From: an uncultured bacterium
GTDB taxonomy: Bacteria; Cyanobacteriota; Vampirovibrionia; Gastranaerophilales; Gastranaerophilaceae
Length of the DNA: 49,564 bases
Assembly (NCBI GenBank): GCA_902797965.1
Contig: CADBUY010000014.1
Span: 1-49,564 of the forward strand
Reading direction: 5' to 3'
The position numbers were made by a program, and so were the translations under genes. Under the pieces are notes generated by a model. The model searched no databases. It saw only the letters and a list, made by a program, of their open reading frames with translations, and was not told the DNA's origin. Positions within the stretch are counted from its first letter, which is position 1; the number at the start of each line of letters is the position of its first letter. Shown piece by piece: positions 14,532-23,912 of this stretch.

Positions 14532-15656
14532 ATGAAAAAAAATTTAGTAATTGGTGCCGGTTTTTCAGGAGCTGTTATCGCTTATCTTTTAGCAGAAAAA
14601 CTCAATGAGCAGGTGCTTGTTATTGATAAGAAAAATCATATTGCCGGCAATTGCTACGATTATCGAGATAAAAACGGCATTATGATACACAAATACGGCT
14701 CTCATATTTTCCATACTTCAAACGAAAAAGTTTGGAATTTTATAAAAGAATTTGGCGATTTTAACCAATATATGCACAAAGTAATTGCCGTTATTGACGG
14801 AATTGAAACAACTATACCATTCAATTTTAGTACTATTTATGATGTTTTTCCAAAAACACTTGCGAAAAGACTTGAAGAAAAGTTACTTGAAAAATTTGAA
14901 TACAATAAAAAAATTCCTATTTTGGAATTTCTTAAACAAGATGATGAAGATTTAAAATTTCTGGCAGAATACGTTTATGAAAAGGTATTTCTCCACTACA
15001 CAGCCAAACAATGGGGAGTTAATCCTGAAAGTGTTGACGGAGCAGTTACAGCAAGAGTTCCTGTATATTTGAGTAAAGATAACAGATATTTTCAGGATAA
15101 ATATCAGGGGATTCCGCTTGAGGGATACACTAAACTCGTTGAAAAAATGCTGACTCACCCTAATATTAAACTGAAACTTAATACGGATTATGCAACTGTT
15201 AAAAATCCTGAAAAAGAGTTTGACAGAATATTCTATACAGGTGCTATTGATGAATATTTCAATTACGAGTTTGGCGAACTTCCGTACAGAAGCGTTAATT
15301 TTAAGTTTGAAGAATACGACAGAGAATTTTACCAAAGTAATTCTGTTGTTAATTATCCATGTAATTACGATTTTACAAGAATTCACGAATATAAGCATTA
15401 CTTAAACGACAAATCACCAAGGACAGTAATAGCAAAAGAGTATTCCGAATTCTTTGAACGAGGTAAAAATGAGAGATACTACCCGATTCCTAAAGATGAA
15501 AACACCGAACTTTATAACAAGTATTCAGAAAAAGCTAAAGAATTAAACAATGTTTTCTTCTTAGGCAGATTGGGCGACTACAAATACTATGACATGGATA
15601 AAGCAATTCTTAGAGCAATAGAAGTATTTGAAACAATTAAAGGAGAAAGTTCATAA
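14532..15656 (+). CDS. glf: UDP-galactopyranose mutase
   Basis: This 374-residue flavoenzyme interconverts UDP-galactopyranose and UDP-galactofuranose, the donor for galactofuranose-containing surface glycans. The N-terminal LVIGAGFSGAVIAYLLA is the FAD-binding Rossmann motif, followed by DKKNHIAGNCYDY and HKYGSHIFHTSNEKVW. HYTAKQWG and the late FLGRLGDYKYYDMDKAI (Arg and Tyr contacting the substrate) are characteristic. Length matches bacterial enzymes. AAGGAG lies 5 bases ahead of ATG. The glycosyltransferase gene starts 3 bases after its stop, so the two form an operon. Confidence 0.96.
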   Translation: MKKNLVIGAGFSGAVIAYLLAEKLNEQVLVIDKKNHIAGNCYDYRDKNGIMIHKYGSHIFHTSNEKVWNFIKEFGDFNQYMHKVIAVIDGIETTIPFNFSTIYDVFPKTLAKRLEEKLLEKFEYNKKIPILEFLKQDDEDLKFLAEYVYEKVFLHYTAKQWGVNPESVDGAVTARVPVYLSKDNRYFQDKYQGIPLEGYTKLVEKMLTHPNIKLKLNTDYATVKNPEKEFDRIFYTGAIDEYFNYEFGELPYRSVNFKFEEYDREFYQSNSVVNYPCNYDFTRIHEYKHYLNDKSPRTVIAKEYSEFFERGKNERYYPIPKDENTELYNKYSEKAKELNNVFFLGRLGDYKYYDMDKAILRAIEVFETIKGESS

Positions 15657-15659
15657 AAT

Positions 15660-17621
15660 ATGGAAACCGTTGGATTTTTTCAGAATTTAAAAAGCAAGCT
15701 GGGATATTTATTTTCATACCAAAGAGTAGATGAACATAAGGTTATTAAACTTTTTGGGATTAAAATTTGTCTTAAATACAAGTACCATATTGAGTTGGAA
15801 AAACTAACAGAATCCGGAATTACTACAGAAAAAAGAACCCCTAAAATAATTGTTTCTCTGACCACATATCCGGGAAGAATTGATATAGTATACAAAACAA
15901 TTACAACGCTTTTACAGCAAACAATGAAACCTGATGAAGTATATTTATGGCTTGCAGAAGAGCAATTCCCTGACAAAAATCTTCCCAAAACGCTTACTGA
16001 CTTAGAAAAGTTTGGGTTAACAATAAAGTGGTGCAATGATATCCGCTCATACAAAAAGCTGATTCCTACTCTCAGAGAGAACCCTGAAGATATTATTATA
16101 ACATTCGATGATGACTATTACTATGATAAAAATACTGTAAAAAGTCTATATGAAGAACATCTGAAATATCCGAATTGCGTTATTGGAACTCGTGCAATGA
16201 GATTGATTCCTGATAAAAAAAATCACAGATTCAAGCTAATAAGAAGAAGTTATATATATGATGATACATATCTTCCGTCATATCTCAATACTACAATAGG
16301 CTTTGGAGGAGTTCTCTATCCTCCACACTCGTTAAGCACAGATGTTTTGGATGAATCTGTATTTATGACAACGATTCCAACGAATGATGATATGTGGTTT
16401 TGGGCAAATGAAGTTAAAAACGGAACTAAAATAGTACCATTAAAAAATGGTTATAAACTTAAACATTATCCTATAGAAGATTCACAAAAAACCGGATTAT
16501 ATCAAATAAACGGATTCGACCCGATAAACGGTATTAGCGGTGAGGCTGCATGTAATATGTTTTATAATATGTACCCACAAATAAAAAATAAACTTTGTGT
16601 TTATCTGGGAGAAAAAGAACTAAAAGAATACATCAATAATGGTGTACTAAAAATCTCTGTCATAATGCCTGTTTATAATGCGGAAAAATATTTAAAAGAA
16701 GCTATGGATAGCATTATTAATCAAACACTTCAGGATATTGAAATAATTTGTGTTAATGACGGTTCTACCGATAATTCTTTAAATATTTTAAAAGAGTACG
16801 CAGCTAAAGATAACCGAATTAAAATTATTGATAAAGAAAATCAGGGTTATGGTGCTACCGTTAACAGAGGTTTTGCGGAAGCAAACGGTGAATTTGCTGC
16901 TATATTTGAACCTGATGACATCTTGGATAAAACTATTTATGAGAAACTTTATGTAAAAGCAATTTCAAACAACCTTGATGTTGTAAAATGCAACTTCTAT
17001 AACTACTGGTCAAAAAAGAATTTGGCAAAAAGAAGCGGACTTATTAAGAGTTGTGCAAAGAAAAAACCTTTTGCACCAAAAGACAACTTAAAAATGTTTA
17101 CCTGTCACGCAAGCGTTTGGGCAGGAATTTACAGAAAATCTTTCCTCGAAAAAAACAATATCAAATTCTTGGAAACTCCGGGTGCATCTTTTCAGGATAT
17201 GTCTTTTAACTTTAAGGTTATTGCATCTTCACCACAAATTATGCTGCTTGAAGAACCACTTTTATACTACAGGCAAGACAATCCGAATTCTTCTATAAAT
17301 AACCCAAAAAAAATATACTGCGTATGTGATGAATATGAAGAACTGACTCGTTTTCTTAATGAAAACAAGGATTTAAAAGAACTATTCAATACACAAAAAC
17401 TTATAAACCAATACGGTGCTTATAAATGGAATATGTCACGATTAAATAAAGATTTTCATAAAGAATTTCTGGATAAATTTTCACAAGATTTTAAAACTTT
17501 TTATGAAAACGGTGAAATCAAAAAAGAATTTTACAAAAGTGTAAGTAAACATGAATTAAATTTGCTTTTAAATAATACTGAAAAATATTACAAAAAAATT
17601 ATTTGTAAAAAAATGTTTTAA
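15660..17621 (+). CDS. Two-domain glycosyltransferase
   Basis: This 653-residue protein fuses two glycosyltransferase domains. Residues about 55-320 begin PKIIVSLTTYPGRIDIVYKTITTLLQQT and hold IITFDDDYYYD, a DxD-type metal site, resembling capsular glycosyltransferases of galactosyltransferase type. Residues about 330-560 are a classical GT2 domain: KISVIMPVYNAEKYLKEAMDSI, EIICVNDGSTDNS, NQGYGATVNRGF and FEPDD. It lacks a signal peptide and membrane helices, so it acts at the cytosolic face. Directly after glf, it probably transfers galactofuranose or builds a glycan containing it. A Shine-Dalgarno (AGGAGAAAG) lies in the end of glf. Confidence 0.88.
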   Translation: METVGFFQNLKSKLGYLFSYQRVDEHKVIKLFGIKICLKYKYHIELEKLTESGITTEKRTPKIIVSLTTYPGRIDIVYKTITTLLQQTMKPDEVYLWLAEEQFPDKNLPKTLTDLEKFGLTIKWCNDIRSYKKLIPTLRENPEDIIITFDDDYYYDKNTVKSLYEEHLKYPNCVIGTRAMRLIPDKKNHRFKLIRRSYIYDDTYLPSYLNTTIGFGGVLYPPHSLSTDVLDESVFMTTIPTNDDMWFWANEVKNGTKIVPLKNGYKLKHYPIEDSQKTGLYQINGFDPINGISGEAACNMFYNMYPQIKNKLCVYLGEKELKEYINNGVLKISVIMPVYNAEKYLKEAMDSIINQTLQDIEIICVNDGSTDNSLNILKEYAAKDNRIKIIDKENQGYGATVNRGFAEANGEFAAIFEPDDILDKTIYEKLYVKAISNNLDVVKCNFYNYWSKKNLAKRSGLIKSCAKKKPFAPKDNLKMFTCHASVWAGIYRKSFLEKNNIKFLETPGASFQDMSFNFKVIASSPQIMLLEEPLLYYRQDNPNSSINNPKKIYCVCDEYEELTRFLNENKDLKELFNTQKLINQYGAYKWNMSRLNKDFHKEFLDKFSQDFKTFYENGEIKKEFYKSVSKHELNLLLNNTEKYYKKIICKKMF

Positions 17622-17638
17622 TTTATTTTTGACAAAAA

Positions 17639-17770
17639 GAGTGTGCGGAAAAAGTCGAAAAATGACAATTTTTCGAACTTTTTCAAACACGACCTAAAGT
17701 GTGTGAAATGCGGGTCGTGTGCGGGATAGCATGGAGCTTGCGAGAAAAATTTTAATTTTTCCGCAAGCTC
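17639..17770 (-). mobile_element. MITE copy 2 (132 bp)
   Basis: This is the inverted relative of the element at 13413-13561. On the plus strand it runs from GAGTGTGCGGAAAAA to TTTTTCCGCAAGCTC. It shares the core CGACCCGCATTTCACACAC and lacks about 17 bases present in copy 1. It is flanked by AAAA on both sides, compatible with a 4-bp target duplication. It lies 17 bases after the glycosyltransferase stop, and its hairpins may end that transcript. Confidence 0.85.
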
Positions 17771-17861
17771 AAAACTGCCATGTTGTTATTGAAATAGTAT
17801 ATAAAATGTGATATTATATAGTTATACATTTATCATTTTATATTTTAAGAAGGATAGCATT

Positions 17862-18062
17862 ATGGAAATTACAGGTACAACCAGTCAAATTCAGGATTAT
17901 ATTAACCAAGAGGCAAAAGTTCAGGAAACAGAAGCTGCATATCAGGTTAAGCTTCTAAAAATGCAGCAGGAGTCCGATGCTGTAGTTGGTGATATTTTAG
18001 AGGACACTTGCGAAATATCTCAGGAAGCCTTGAATAAATGCTTGGCAGAGATTGGGAAATAA
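17862..18062 (+). CDS. Small helical protein of unknown function
   Basis: This 66-residue protein starts at ATG 17862, chosen because AAGAAGGA lies 8 bases before it; an in-frame ATG at 17808 would add a hydrophobic leader without support. The sequence MEITGTTSQIQDYINQEAKVQETEAAYQVKLLKMQQES is mainly amphipathic helix, with two Cys near the end (DTCEIS and NKCLAE). It weakly resembles YjfB-like small motility proteins, but I would not assign that. A terminator follows 25 bases after the stop, so it is a free-standing gene. Confidence 0.75.
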   Translation: MEITGTTSQIQDYINQEAKVQETEAAYQVKLLKMQQESDAVVGDILEDTCEISQEALNKCLAEIGK

Positions 18063-18087
18063 GTAAGTTAGCAGATTTTAACTTAAC

Positions 18088-18120
18088 GAGGACGAATTTT
18101 TCAATTCGTCCTCATTTTGT
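18088..18120 (+). terminator. Terminator after the 66-aa gene
   Basis: A GAGGACGAA...TTCGTCCTC stem (18088-18113) is followed by ATTTTGT. The palindrome GTTGGGT-TTTA-ACCCGAC, a member of the dispersed five-copy family, lies just after it at 18148-18164. Confidence 0.8.
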
Positions 18121-18175
18121 GTTTATAAATTAATTACAAACGTTTTTGTTGGGTTTTAACCCGACTTTGTTTACC

Positions 18176-19003
18176 TTAATTAAAGATGATAATTACAGCA
18201 CCTGTTATCATTACTGTACATGCAATTATTTTGCGTTTTAGTCCCCTTTCGTGGAAAATATTTACCCCGAGAAACACGCTTAAAAGTGTTGATAATTGAA
18301 ACAGAGCAAGAGCATAAGATACGTTAATTTTTGAAAAAACATAGTTTGTAGAGTACTGCATTATTCCGACTGACAGAACCAAAAGCCCAAGGTATTTGAT
18401 TTGAGGAATTTTGGGTGTATGTTTTGAAGCAAAAACGAAAACAAAAGAAAAAATTAACCCCGATATTGCCCATAGTAAAAACGAAGTCGGAATATTTGTC
18501 AGTAAAATTATTTTTTTTATGAATACAGCTTCACTTCCTGAAAAAATCAATGCCAAAACTCTGTAAAACACTGCCGTTTTATTATATCCTTTGCCGCTAA
18601 AATGCAATATATAAGTTCCTGCAATGATAAGCAAAATCCCCAGAATTGCAAAAACTGACGGTATTTCCTTTAAATATATGAATGCTATAACCATTGCAAC
18701 TACAGGTTTATATGAGTTTATAGGTGCAAGCGAGGATAGTTCACCTATTGAAAGAGCTTTTATGATGTAATAATTACCTAATGCACCTAAAATTCCCATT
18801 ATTATAAAATTAGTAATCAAATCCCTTGAGAGCGTAAGATTTAGGTAAGGGGTTAAAAAAACGGACAGGATTGATAACCCTAAGTATGTGTAAAAATTGA
18901 CAACGGAAGGTTTGTTTCCGTTATTGGTCAAAAGTTTTTGAAACACATTCAAAAAAGAGTTTGATACTATTCTTGATAAAACGCCTGATAAAACATAAAT
19001 CAT
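18176..19003 (-). CDS. EamA/DMT-family transporter
   Basis: This 275-residue membrane protein has about ten hydrophobic segments in two halves, the pattern of drug/metabolite transporters. KALSIGELSSLAPINSYKPVVAMVIAFIYLKEIPS in the first half and its counterpart FSKINVSYALALFQLSTLLSVFLGVNIFHERG in the second half are the paired EamA motifs (ending in x-E-x). Substrate unknown; relatives export amino acids or metabolites. It stands alone on the minus strand. Confidence 0.85.
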   Translation of the reverse strand: MIYVLSGVLSRIVSNSFLNVFQKLLTNNGNKPSVVNFYTYLGLSILSVFLTPYLNLTLSRDLITNFIIMGILGALGNYYIIKALSIGELSSLAPINSYKPVVAMVIAFIYLKEIPSVFAILGILLIIAGTYILHFSGKGYNKTAVFYRVLALIFSGSEAVFIKKIILLTNIPTSFLLWAISGLIFSFVFVFASKHTPKIPQIKYLGLLVLSVGIMQYSTNYVFSKINVSYALALFQLSTLLSVFLGVNIFHERGLKRKIIACTVMITGAVIIIFN

Positions 19004-19109
19004 AACTTAATTTTATCACAATCGGCTAATTAAAAAGTTTATACAGCTTTAATTTAATTCAATGCTTTTTGGTAATTTTTCATAAAAAGAATAATGTAAC
19101 TATGTAGTT

Positions 19110-19244
19110 ATGAAAGTATACAGTTTTTTTAGATTGCTAAATATTAAAATTAAACAATATGAAAAATCGGTTTCAAATTCTTATGAGCCGATAAAACGCC
19201 CTGTAACAATTATTTGGGTAGAAGATGCAAAAGAAAAAGATTAG
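19110..19244 (+). CDS. Possible 44-residue protein
   Basis: From ATG 19110 the frame reads MKVYSFFRLLNIKIKQYEKS and ends VTIIWVEDAKEKD. It has no clear Shine-Dalgarno. It fills an otherwise gene-free 300-base gap between two minus-strand genes. It could be a short basic peptide or chance; there is no further support. The remaining bases to 19303 show only a GGGTATGGGTAAAT motif. Confidence 0.3.
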   Translation: MKVYSFFRLLNIKIKQYEKSVSNSYEPIKRPVTIIWVEDAKEKD

Positions 19245-19303
19245 GGGTATGGGTAAATATAAACGATTTGTTAAATCTTCTTGACATTCTGTCATTAGGA
19301 TAG

Positions 19304-19750
19304 TTAAGCTAAAGTTCCTTGAGGACTTGAAATATCAATTCCTTTTTCCTGACAGATTTGTTTAATTTCTTCTTCTTCGTGCGGAAGCAATTTGTCTAAC
19401 AATGCGTATCCGCCCATTGGTGCCGCTAAAGCGGCAAGACCGCCAAGGGTTGCAGCAATAGGACCAGCACCGGCAGCCGCAGCAGTAATAACTGCCGGTA
19501 AAATAAGCATTTGAGCACATTTGGGAATGCTTTTTAAAATCTCGTTACATCCTGATTTCCAGTTAGTACCTTCAACTTTTTCACCTTTTTTGTTATGGTC
19601 CAGCTTGAATGCTTTTGGTACTTCTGCAAAATCAAATAAGCAGAAACCTGCTGTTAACAGACCGCCCAAACCAAATCCTTTAATTGCTTTTGCTTTTCCC
19701 GTTGTTCCAATCTTACTTAGAACAGACGTAACACCTGAAACTGATGCCAC
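19304..19750 (-). CDS. Hydrophobic Gly/Ala-rich protein of unknown function
   Basis: This 148-residue protein starts at GTG 19750 with AAGGAG in good position. It has an amphipathic N-terminus (SVLSKIGTTGKAKAIKGFGLGGLLTAGFCLFDF), a polar middle with two Cys (KSGCNEI and PKCAQM), a long Gly/Ala-rich hydrophobic segment (ILPAVITAAAAGAGPIAATLGGLAALAAPMGGYALL) and an acidic tail (HEEEEIKQICQEKG). It is probably membrane-associated. The protein at 30149-31828 has similar Gly/Ala helices, but I see no direct homology. Function unknown. Confidence 0.75.
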   Translation of the reverse strand: MASVSGVTSVLSKIGTTGKAKAIKGFGLGGLLTAGFCLFDFAEVPKAFKLDHNKKGEKVEGTNWKSGCNEILKSIPKCAQMLILPAVITAAAAGAGPIAATLGGLAALAAPMGGYALLDKLLPHEEEEIKQICQEKGIDISSPQGTLA

Positions 19751-19830
19751 TATAAAACTCCTTATATAAATCCCTTATATTTATATAAAGTATTTGTGTC
19801 ATCAGAAATTGCCTTTATATTTACGATTGT

Positions 19831-21066
19831 TTACAAATGAGCATTTTTAGGAACAACCGTTACTCCGCCCTCTGAAACATAGAAACCTCTTGCAATATCC
19901 TCTTCTTTGTTAAATCCTATTTTTGTGTAAGACGGAATCTGGACATTTTTATCAATGATTGCTTTTCTGATTTCAGAATGTCTGCCTACGCTTACATTTT
20001 CCATAAGTATACTGTCTGTAATTGATGAAAAACTATTAATACGGACTTCTGGAGACAATACACAGTGAGAGATTGTTCCGCCTGAAACTATGCAGCCCTC
20101 AGAAACCATTGAATTTGTTGCCATACCAATTCTGTCACCCTCTTCCCATACAAATTTTGCAGGAGGATAATTGTAGTTGAATGTTCTTAGCGGCCACTCT
20201 TTTGAATACAGGTTTAATTCAGGCTTGTAGTCCAACAAATCCATATTTGCCTGCCAATAAGCGTCAATACATCCTACATCTCGCCAGTATCCTTTTTCCT
20301 GTTCTGTCATACCGGGGAATGTGTTTTCGCTAAAGTTATATATGTAAACATTTTTACCCTGATTTAAAAGCATAGGTATTACATTTTTACCAAAATCGTG
20401 GTTGGAATCTTGAATTTTAGCGTCTTCTTCAAGCGCATTAACCAAGACATCTTTATTAAAAATGTAATTTCCCATAGATGCAAGGCACATGTTCGGGTTA
20501 TTAGGAATTGATTTTGGAGGAGTTTTAGGCTTTTCTACAAAGCCTGTTAGCTTCCAGTTTTCGTCAACTTCTATAATTCCAAATTCATGCGCTTCTTCTA
20601 TCGGAATAGGAATTGCAGAAATTGTTAAATCCGCTTCTTTTTGCTTGTGGTATTTAAGCATCTGATACACGTCCATTTTATAGATATGGTCACCGCCAAA
20701 AACGCATACGTAATCAGGATTTTCGTCGTGTATATGAAAAATATTTTGATATACCGCATCAGCAGTACCTGCGTACCAAGAACCGCCGGTTCTCATTTGT
20801 GCCGGAACAAGGTCTACATACTGGTTTAAAAACGGTGATAATTGCCAACCTTTTGAGATGTGTTTATTTAGTGAATCTGATTTATACTGAGTTAATACTT
20901 TAATTTTAAAGAAACCCGAGTTAATGAAGTTGTTTAAAACAAAATCTATAATTCTGTATCTTCCGCCGAATGGCACTGCAGGTTTTGCTCTGTCTTGGGT
21001 TAGAGGATGTAATCTTTTCCCCTCGCCACCCGCTAAAATCATTACTAAACTATCATCTATAGACAT
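19831..21066 (-). CDS. glgC: Glucose-1-phosphate adenylyltransferase
   Basis: This 411-residue enzyme makes ADP-glucose from ATP and glucose 1-phosphate, the committed step of glycogen synthesis. Clear motifs are VMILAGGEGKRLHPLTQDRAKPAVPFGG (nucleotide binding and catalysis), GTADAVYQNI, VFGGDHIYKMDV (metal Asp) and GFVEKPKTPP (Glc-1-P binding). The C-terminal left-handed beta-helix follows (ISHCVLSPEVRINSFSSITDSILMENVSVGRHSEIRKAIIDKNV). I chose ATG 21066 because GAGG is correctly spaced; GTG 21075 is in frame but poorer. No other glycogen genes lie in the window. Confidence 0.95.
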   Translation of the reverse strand: MSIDDSLVMILAGGEGKRLHPLTQDRAKPAVPFGGRYRIIDFVLNNFINSGFFKIKVLTQYKSDSLNKHISKGWQLSPFLNQYVDLVPAQMRTGGSWYAGTADAVYQNIFHIHDENPDYVCVFGGDHIYKMDVYQMLKYHKQKEADLTISAIPIPIEEAHEFGIIEVDENWKLTGFVEKPKTPPKSIPNNPNMCLASMGNYIFNKDVLVNALEEDAKIQDSNHDFGKNVIPMLLNQGKNVYIYNFSENTFPGMTEQEKGYWRDVGCIDAYWQANMDLLDYKPELNLYSKEWPLRTFNYNYPPAKFVWEEGDRIGMATNSMVSEGCIVSGGTISHCVLSPEVRINSFSSITDSILMENVSVGRHSEIRKAIIDKNVQIPSYTKIGFNKEEDIARGFYVSEGGVTVVPKNAHL

Positions 21067-21217
21067 ATAAAACACCTCTATTTTAAATATATTGTATCAA
21101 ATTTTGTGAAATAATGAAATAGTTAATCTCTCTCTCTTTTCTTTTAAAGTTCAAATATAATAACATTTGTAACAAATTATTCGTACAAAATTTTTCCTTA
21201 TGTTACACTAAAGGTGT

Positions 21218-21274
21218 ATGGAAAGGAGTAAATGTAGTTACTCGAGAATTTCATATAACCAACTGATAAAATAA
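21218..21274 (+). CDS. Possible 18-codon upstream open frame of the Na/Pi symporter
   Basis: From ATG 21218 the frame reads MERSKCSYSRISYNQLIK and stops at a TAA that abuts the AAGGA Shine-Dalgarno of the symporter gene (ATG 21286). The position would allow translational coupling. Its own ribosome site is weak (AAAGGTGT), so it may be chance. Confidence 0.2.
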   Translation: MERSKCSYSRISYNQLIK

Positions 21275-21285
21275 GGAATAGCAAT

Positions 21286-23067
21286 ATGGACATATTTTCA
21301 ATATTTACTCTCTTGGGCGGACTGGCGTTTTTCCTCTATGGGATTTCTGTTATGTCAGCCGGCTTAGAGAAAGTTGCAGGCGGAAGATTAGAGCAGATGT
21401 TAAAGAAGATGACATCAAATCCGATAAAAAGTTTTTGTTTAGGAGCGGTAATTACTGCTATCATACAGTCATCTTCTGCTGTAACTGTAATGCTTATCGG
21501 GCTTGTAAATTCAGGTATAATGACTTTATCGAGAACAGTAAGCGTTATTATCGGTGCTAACCTTGGAACAACAATTACAGCTTGGATGCTGAGTTTAACC
21601 GCAATTCAGGAAAGTGCGGGATTTATATTCAAGCTCATGAAGCCTGAAACTTTTGCACCGGTTCTGGCATTAATCGGTGTAATTTTAATAATGGCATCAA
21701 AAACAAACAAGCGAAAGAATGTTGGTTCTATTCTTATCGGTTTTGCAATTCTGATGTTTGGCATGGAGCTGATGTCAGGAGCTATGGCACCTTTGGCTGA
21801 TATGCCCGGTTTCAGAAATGCAATGATTGCATTTAAAAATCCTTTGTTCGGTTTTACGGTCGGTATGGTTATAACAATGATTATTCAGAGTTCATCTGCT
21901 TCAATTGGTATTTTGCAGGCTCTCACTCTGGCTGCAAGTGTATCTTGGGAAGTTGCTATACCGATAATTCTCGGGCAGAATTTAGGTACCTGTATTTCAG
22001 CCGTTTTAGCAAGTATAGGTGTTAATACCAACGCAAAACGAGTTGCAGGAATTCACGTTATTTATAATATTATAAGTGTCGGCATTTGCTTCCCTGCATT
22101 TATAATAATAAACAGTCTAATAGATATACCTTTGATGAATACAAATATTAATCCTTTCGGAATCGCAGCTTTTCATACTGTTTATAATATATTTACCGCA
22201 TTTATGTTATTGCCGTTCGCAAAGGTTATTGAAAAATTGTCAATCAGATTTATCCCTGAAGGTAAAGACGAGAAAAAGAGAAAAGTTCTTCTTGATGAAA
22301 GACTTCTTCTTGCCCCGACTTTTGCGGTATCTGAAGCGTACAGACAAACTGTTAAGATGGCCGAGTTGGTTGAATATAACTTTGTATACTCTTCAAAGAT
22401 GTTAAAAAGTTATCACCAGAAAAAAGCTGAACAAATAAGAGAAAATGAAATTAAGATTGATACTTATGAAGATAAATTAGACGCATTTCTGCTTAAACTT
22501 TCGGGAAAAGAACTTTCAGAAGAGGACAGTAATAAGATTTCTCAGCTTCTTCTTGCAATAGGTGATTATGAAAGAATAGGCGACCATGCAACAAATATCT
22601 TAAAAGTTGCGGAAAAGTTTAAAGAAGACGATAAAAAATTATCTGCTGAAGCTATAGAAGAATTAAAGGTAATAGTAAATGCTGTTTCTGAAATATTTAC
22701 AATGTCCTTTGAAGCGTATAAAACGGATAATGTTCAGCTTGCAAGAGAGGTAGAACCATTGGAAGCTGTTATTAAAAAGATAGTTCGCAAGGTTAAAACT
22801 CACCATATTCAAAGACTTAAAGACGGTTTATGTACTGCAGAATTAAGCTTCATGTTTTCTGATTTATTAAATGACTTCAGAAGAATTGCAGCACACTGCG
22901 GAAATATTGCAACAAGTGTAATTCAACTTTATGACAGTACTTTAGATAAGCATGAATACAACCACAGAAATAAGGATGAAGATTTGGAATTTGTAAGTAA
23001 ATATCAGGATTACAAATCTCGTTATTCAGTATCTAAAAAACAATCTATTGATACAATAAACGTGTAG
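21286..23067 (+). CDS. Na+/phosphate cotransporter family protein with PhoU-like domain
   Basis: This 593-residue protein belongs to the NptA/PNaS family. The membrane half (residues 1-320) carries the two inverted QSSSA repeats, AIIQSSSAVTVMLIGLV and MIIQSSSASIGILQAL, which form the substrate and sodium site. The cytosolic C-terminal 250 residues are helical and PhoU-like (LLLAIGDYERIGDHATNILKVAEKF), likely regulatory. It imports phosphate with sodium. AAGGAA lies ahead of ATG 21286, and a strong terminator follows the stop. Glycogen synthesis (glgC) is divergent across a 219-base promoter region. Confidence 0.9.
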   Translation: MDIFSIFTLLGGLAFFLYGISVMSAGLEKVAGGRLEQMLKKMTSNPIKSFCLGAVITAIIQSSSAVTVMLIGLVNSGIMTLSRTVSVIIGANLGTTITAWMLSLTAIQESAGFIFKLMKPETFAPVLALIGVILIMASKTNKRKNVGSILIGFAILMFGMELMSGAMAPLADMPGFRNAMIAFKNPLFGFTVGMVITMIIQSSSASIGILQALTLAASVSWEVAIPIILGQNLGTCISAVLASIGVNTNAKRVAGIHVIYNIISVGICFPAFIIINSLIDIPLMNTNINPFGIAAFHTVYNIFTAFMLLPFAKVIEKLSIRFIPEGKDEKKRKVLLDERLLLAPTFAVSEAYRQTVKMAELVEYNFVYSSKMLKSYHQKKAEQIRENEIKIDTYEDKLDAFLLKLSGKELSEEDSNKISQLLLAIGDYERIGDHATNILKVAEKFKEDDKKLSAEAIEELKVIVNAVSEIFTMSFEAYKTDNVQLAREVEPLEAVIKKIVRKVKTHHIQRLKDGLCTAELSFMFSDLLNDFRRIAAHCGNIATSVIQLYDSTLDKHEYNHRNKDEDLEFVSKYQDYKSRYSVSKKQSIDTINV

Positions 23068-23088
23068 TAAGAAATAAAACAAACAACA

Positions 23089-23127
23089 AAAAAAGACGAT
23101 CAGTTTTACTGACCGTCTTTTTTTTAT
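23089..23127. terminator. Bidirectional terminator between Na/Pi symporter and aquaporin
   Basis: AAAAAAGACG-a-TCAG, a TTTTA loop and CTGA-c-CGTCTTTTTTTT give a strong stem with one mismatch and A/T runs on both sides, serving the converging genes. Confidence 0.88.
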
Positions 23128-23140
23128 GAGATTAATCAGA

Positions 23141-23785
23141 TTAATCTTCTTCAATTTCAACAAGTTTGTAAACAAGAGCTGCGCAAGCACCTGCAACAAG
23201 GTTTGTTAAAGATATAATACCAACGCCTATCCAGCAAGCGGATTTAATCAAGCCCAAGCCTAAAGCAACAGCTGGGTTAAATGCACCAAGACAGAAAATT
23301 CCGCCAACTGCAAATGCACCTACAAGAACTGTTGCACCGATTGCCAAACCATAGTATGAATTACCTTCTGTTTTTGGTGAAGTTGCAACCTGAAGAACAA
23401 CATAGCAAAGAGCGAATGTAAATAAGAACTCACCGATTACAACCTGAACCCAAGAGAATGGGCAGCCTGCAAATTCAGGAATTACTGCATAATGAGCAAC
23501 TAATAAAGCTGCACAAGCAGCACCTAAGCACTGAGCAATCCAGTAAGGAACTAATTTACACCAGCACAAAGCGCCTCTAATAGCTGCAGCAAGTGATACG
23601 GCAGGGTTGTAGTGACCGCCTGAAATGTGACCGCCCGCATAAACCATAATCATTAATGCAAAACCAATTGATAATGGTGCAATAACACCGTTGTCACCGC
23701 CGAATAAAACAGCTGAAGCTACTGTGAATACAAGGAAAAATGTTCCGATGAATTCAACAAGACATTTTTTTAAACAGTCTTTCAT
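23141..23785 (-). CDS. MIP-family aquaporin/glycerol facilitator
   Basis: This 214-residue membrane protein has six helices and the two pore half-helices with the NPA boxes, GGHYNPAVSLAAAIRGA and LGAFNPAVALGLGL. The N-terminal VEFIGTFFLVFTVASAV and GGHISGGHYNP are typical aquaporin sequence. It conducts water or small solutes across the inner membrane. ATG 23785 is used because AAGGAG precedes it; an upstream ATG at 23848 would add a charged stretch coming partly from a GGGGTAAAT repeat word (23817-23825). The acidic tail is short (EIEED). Unusually Cys-rich for the family. Confidence 0.92.
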   Translation of the reverse strand: MKDCLKKCLVEFIGTFFLVFTVASAVLFGGDNGVIAPLSIGFALMIMVYAGGHISGGHYNPAVSLAAAIRGALCWCKLVPYWIAQCLGAACAALLVAHYAVIPEFAGCPFSWVQVVIGEFLFTFALCYVVLQVATSPKTEGNSYYGLAIGATVLVGAFAVGGIFCLGAFNPAVALGLGLIKSACWIGVGIISLTNLVAGACAALVYKLVEIEED

Positions 23786-23912
23786 TTTCTTCTCCTTCTT
23801 CTTTTCATCAACTACAGGGGTAAATGTAAAAACATTTCCCCTAATCAAAGACCAAGAATATTTTATAAAATTTTTTAAAATTTTGCAATCATTTTGATAA
23901 ATGATATTAAAA

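Noticed and set aside
17808..17861. Longer start of the 66-aa protein
   Set aside because: ATG 17808 has no ribosome site, whereas AAGAAGGA precisely precedes ATG 17862.
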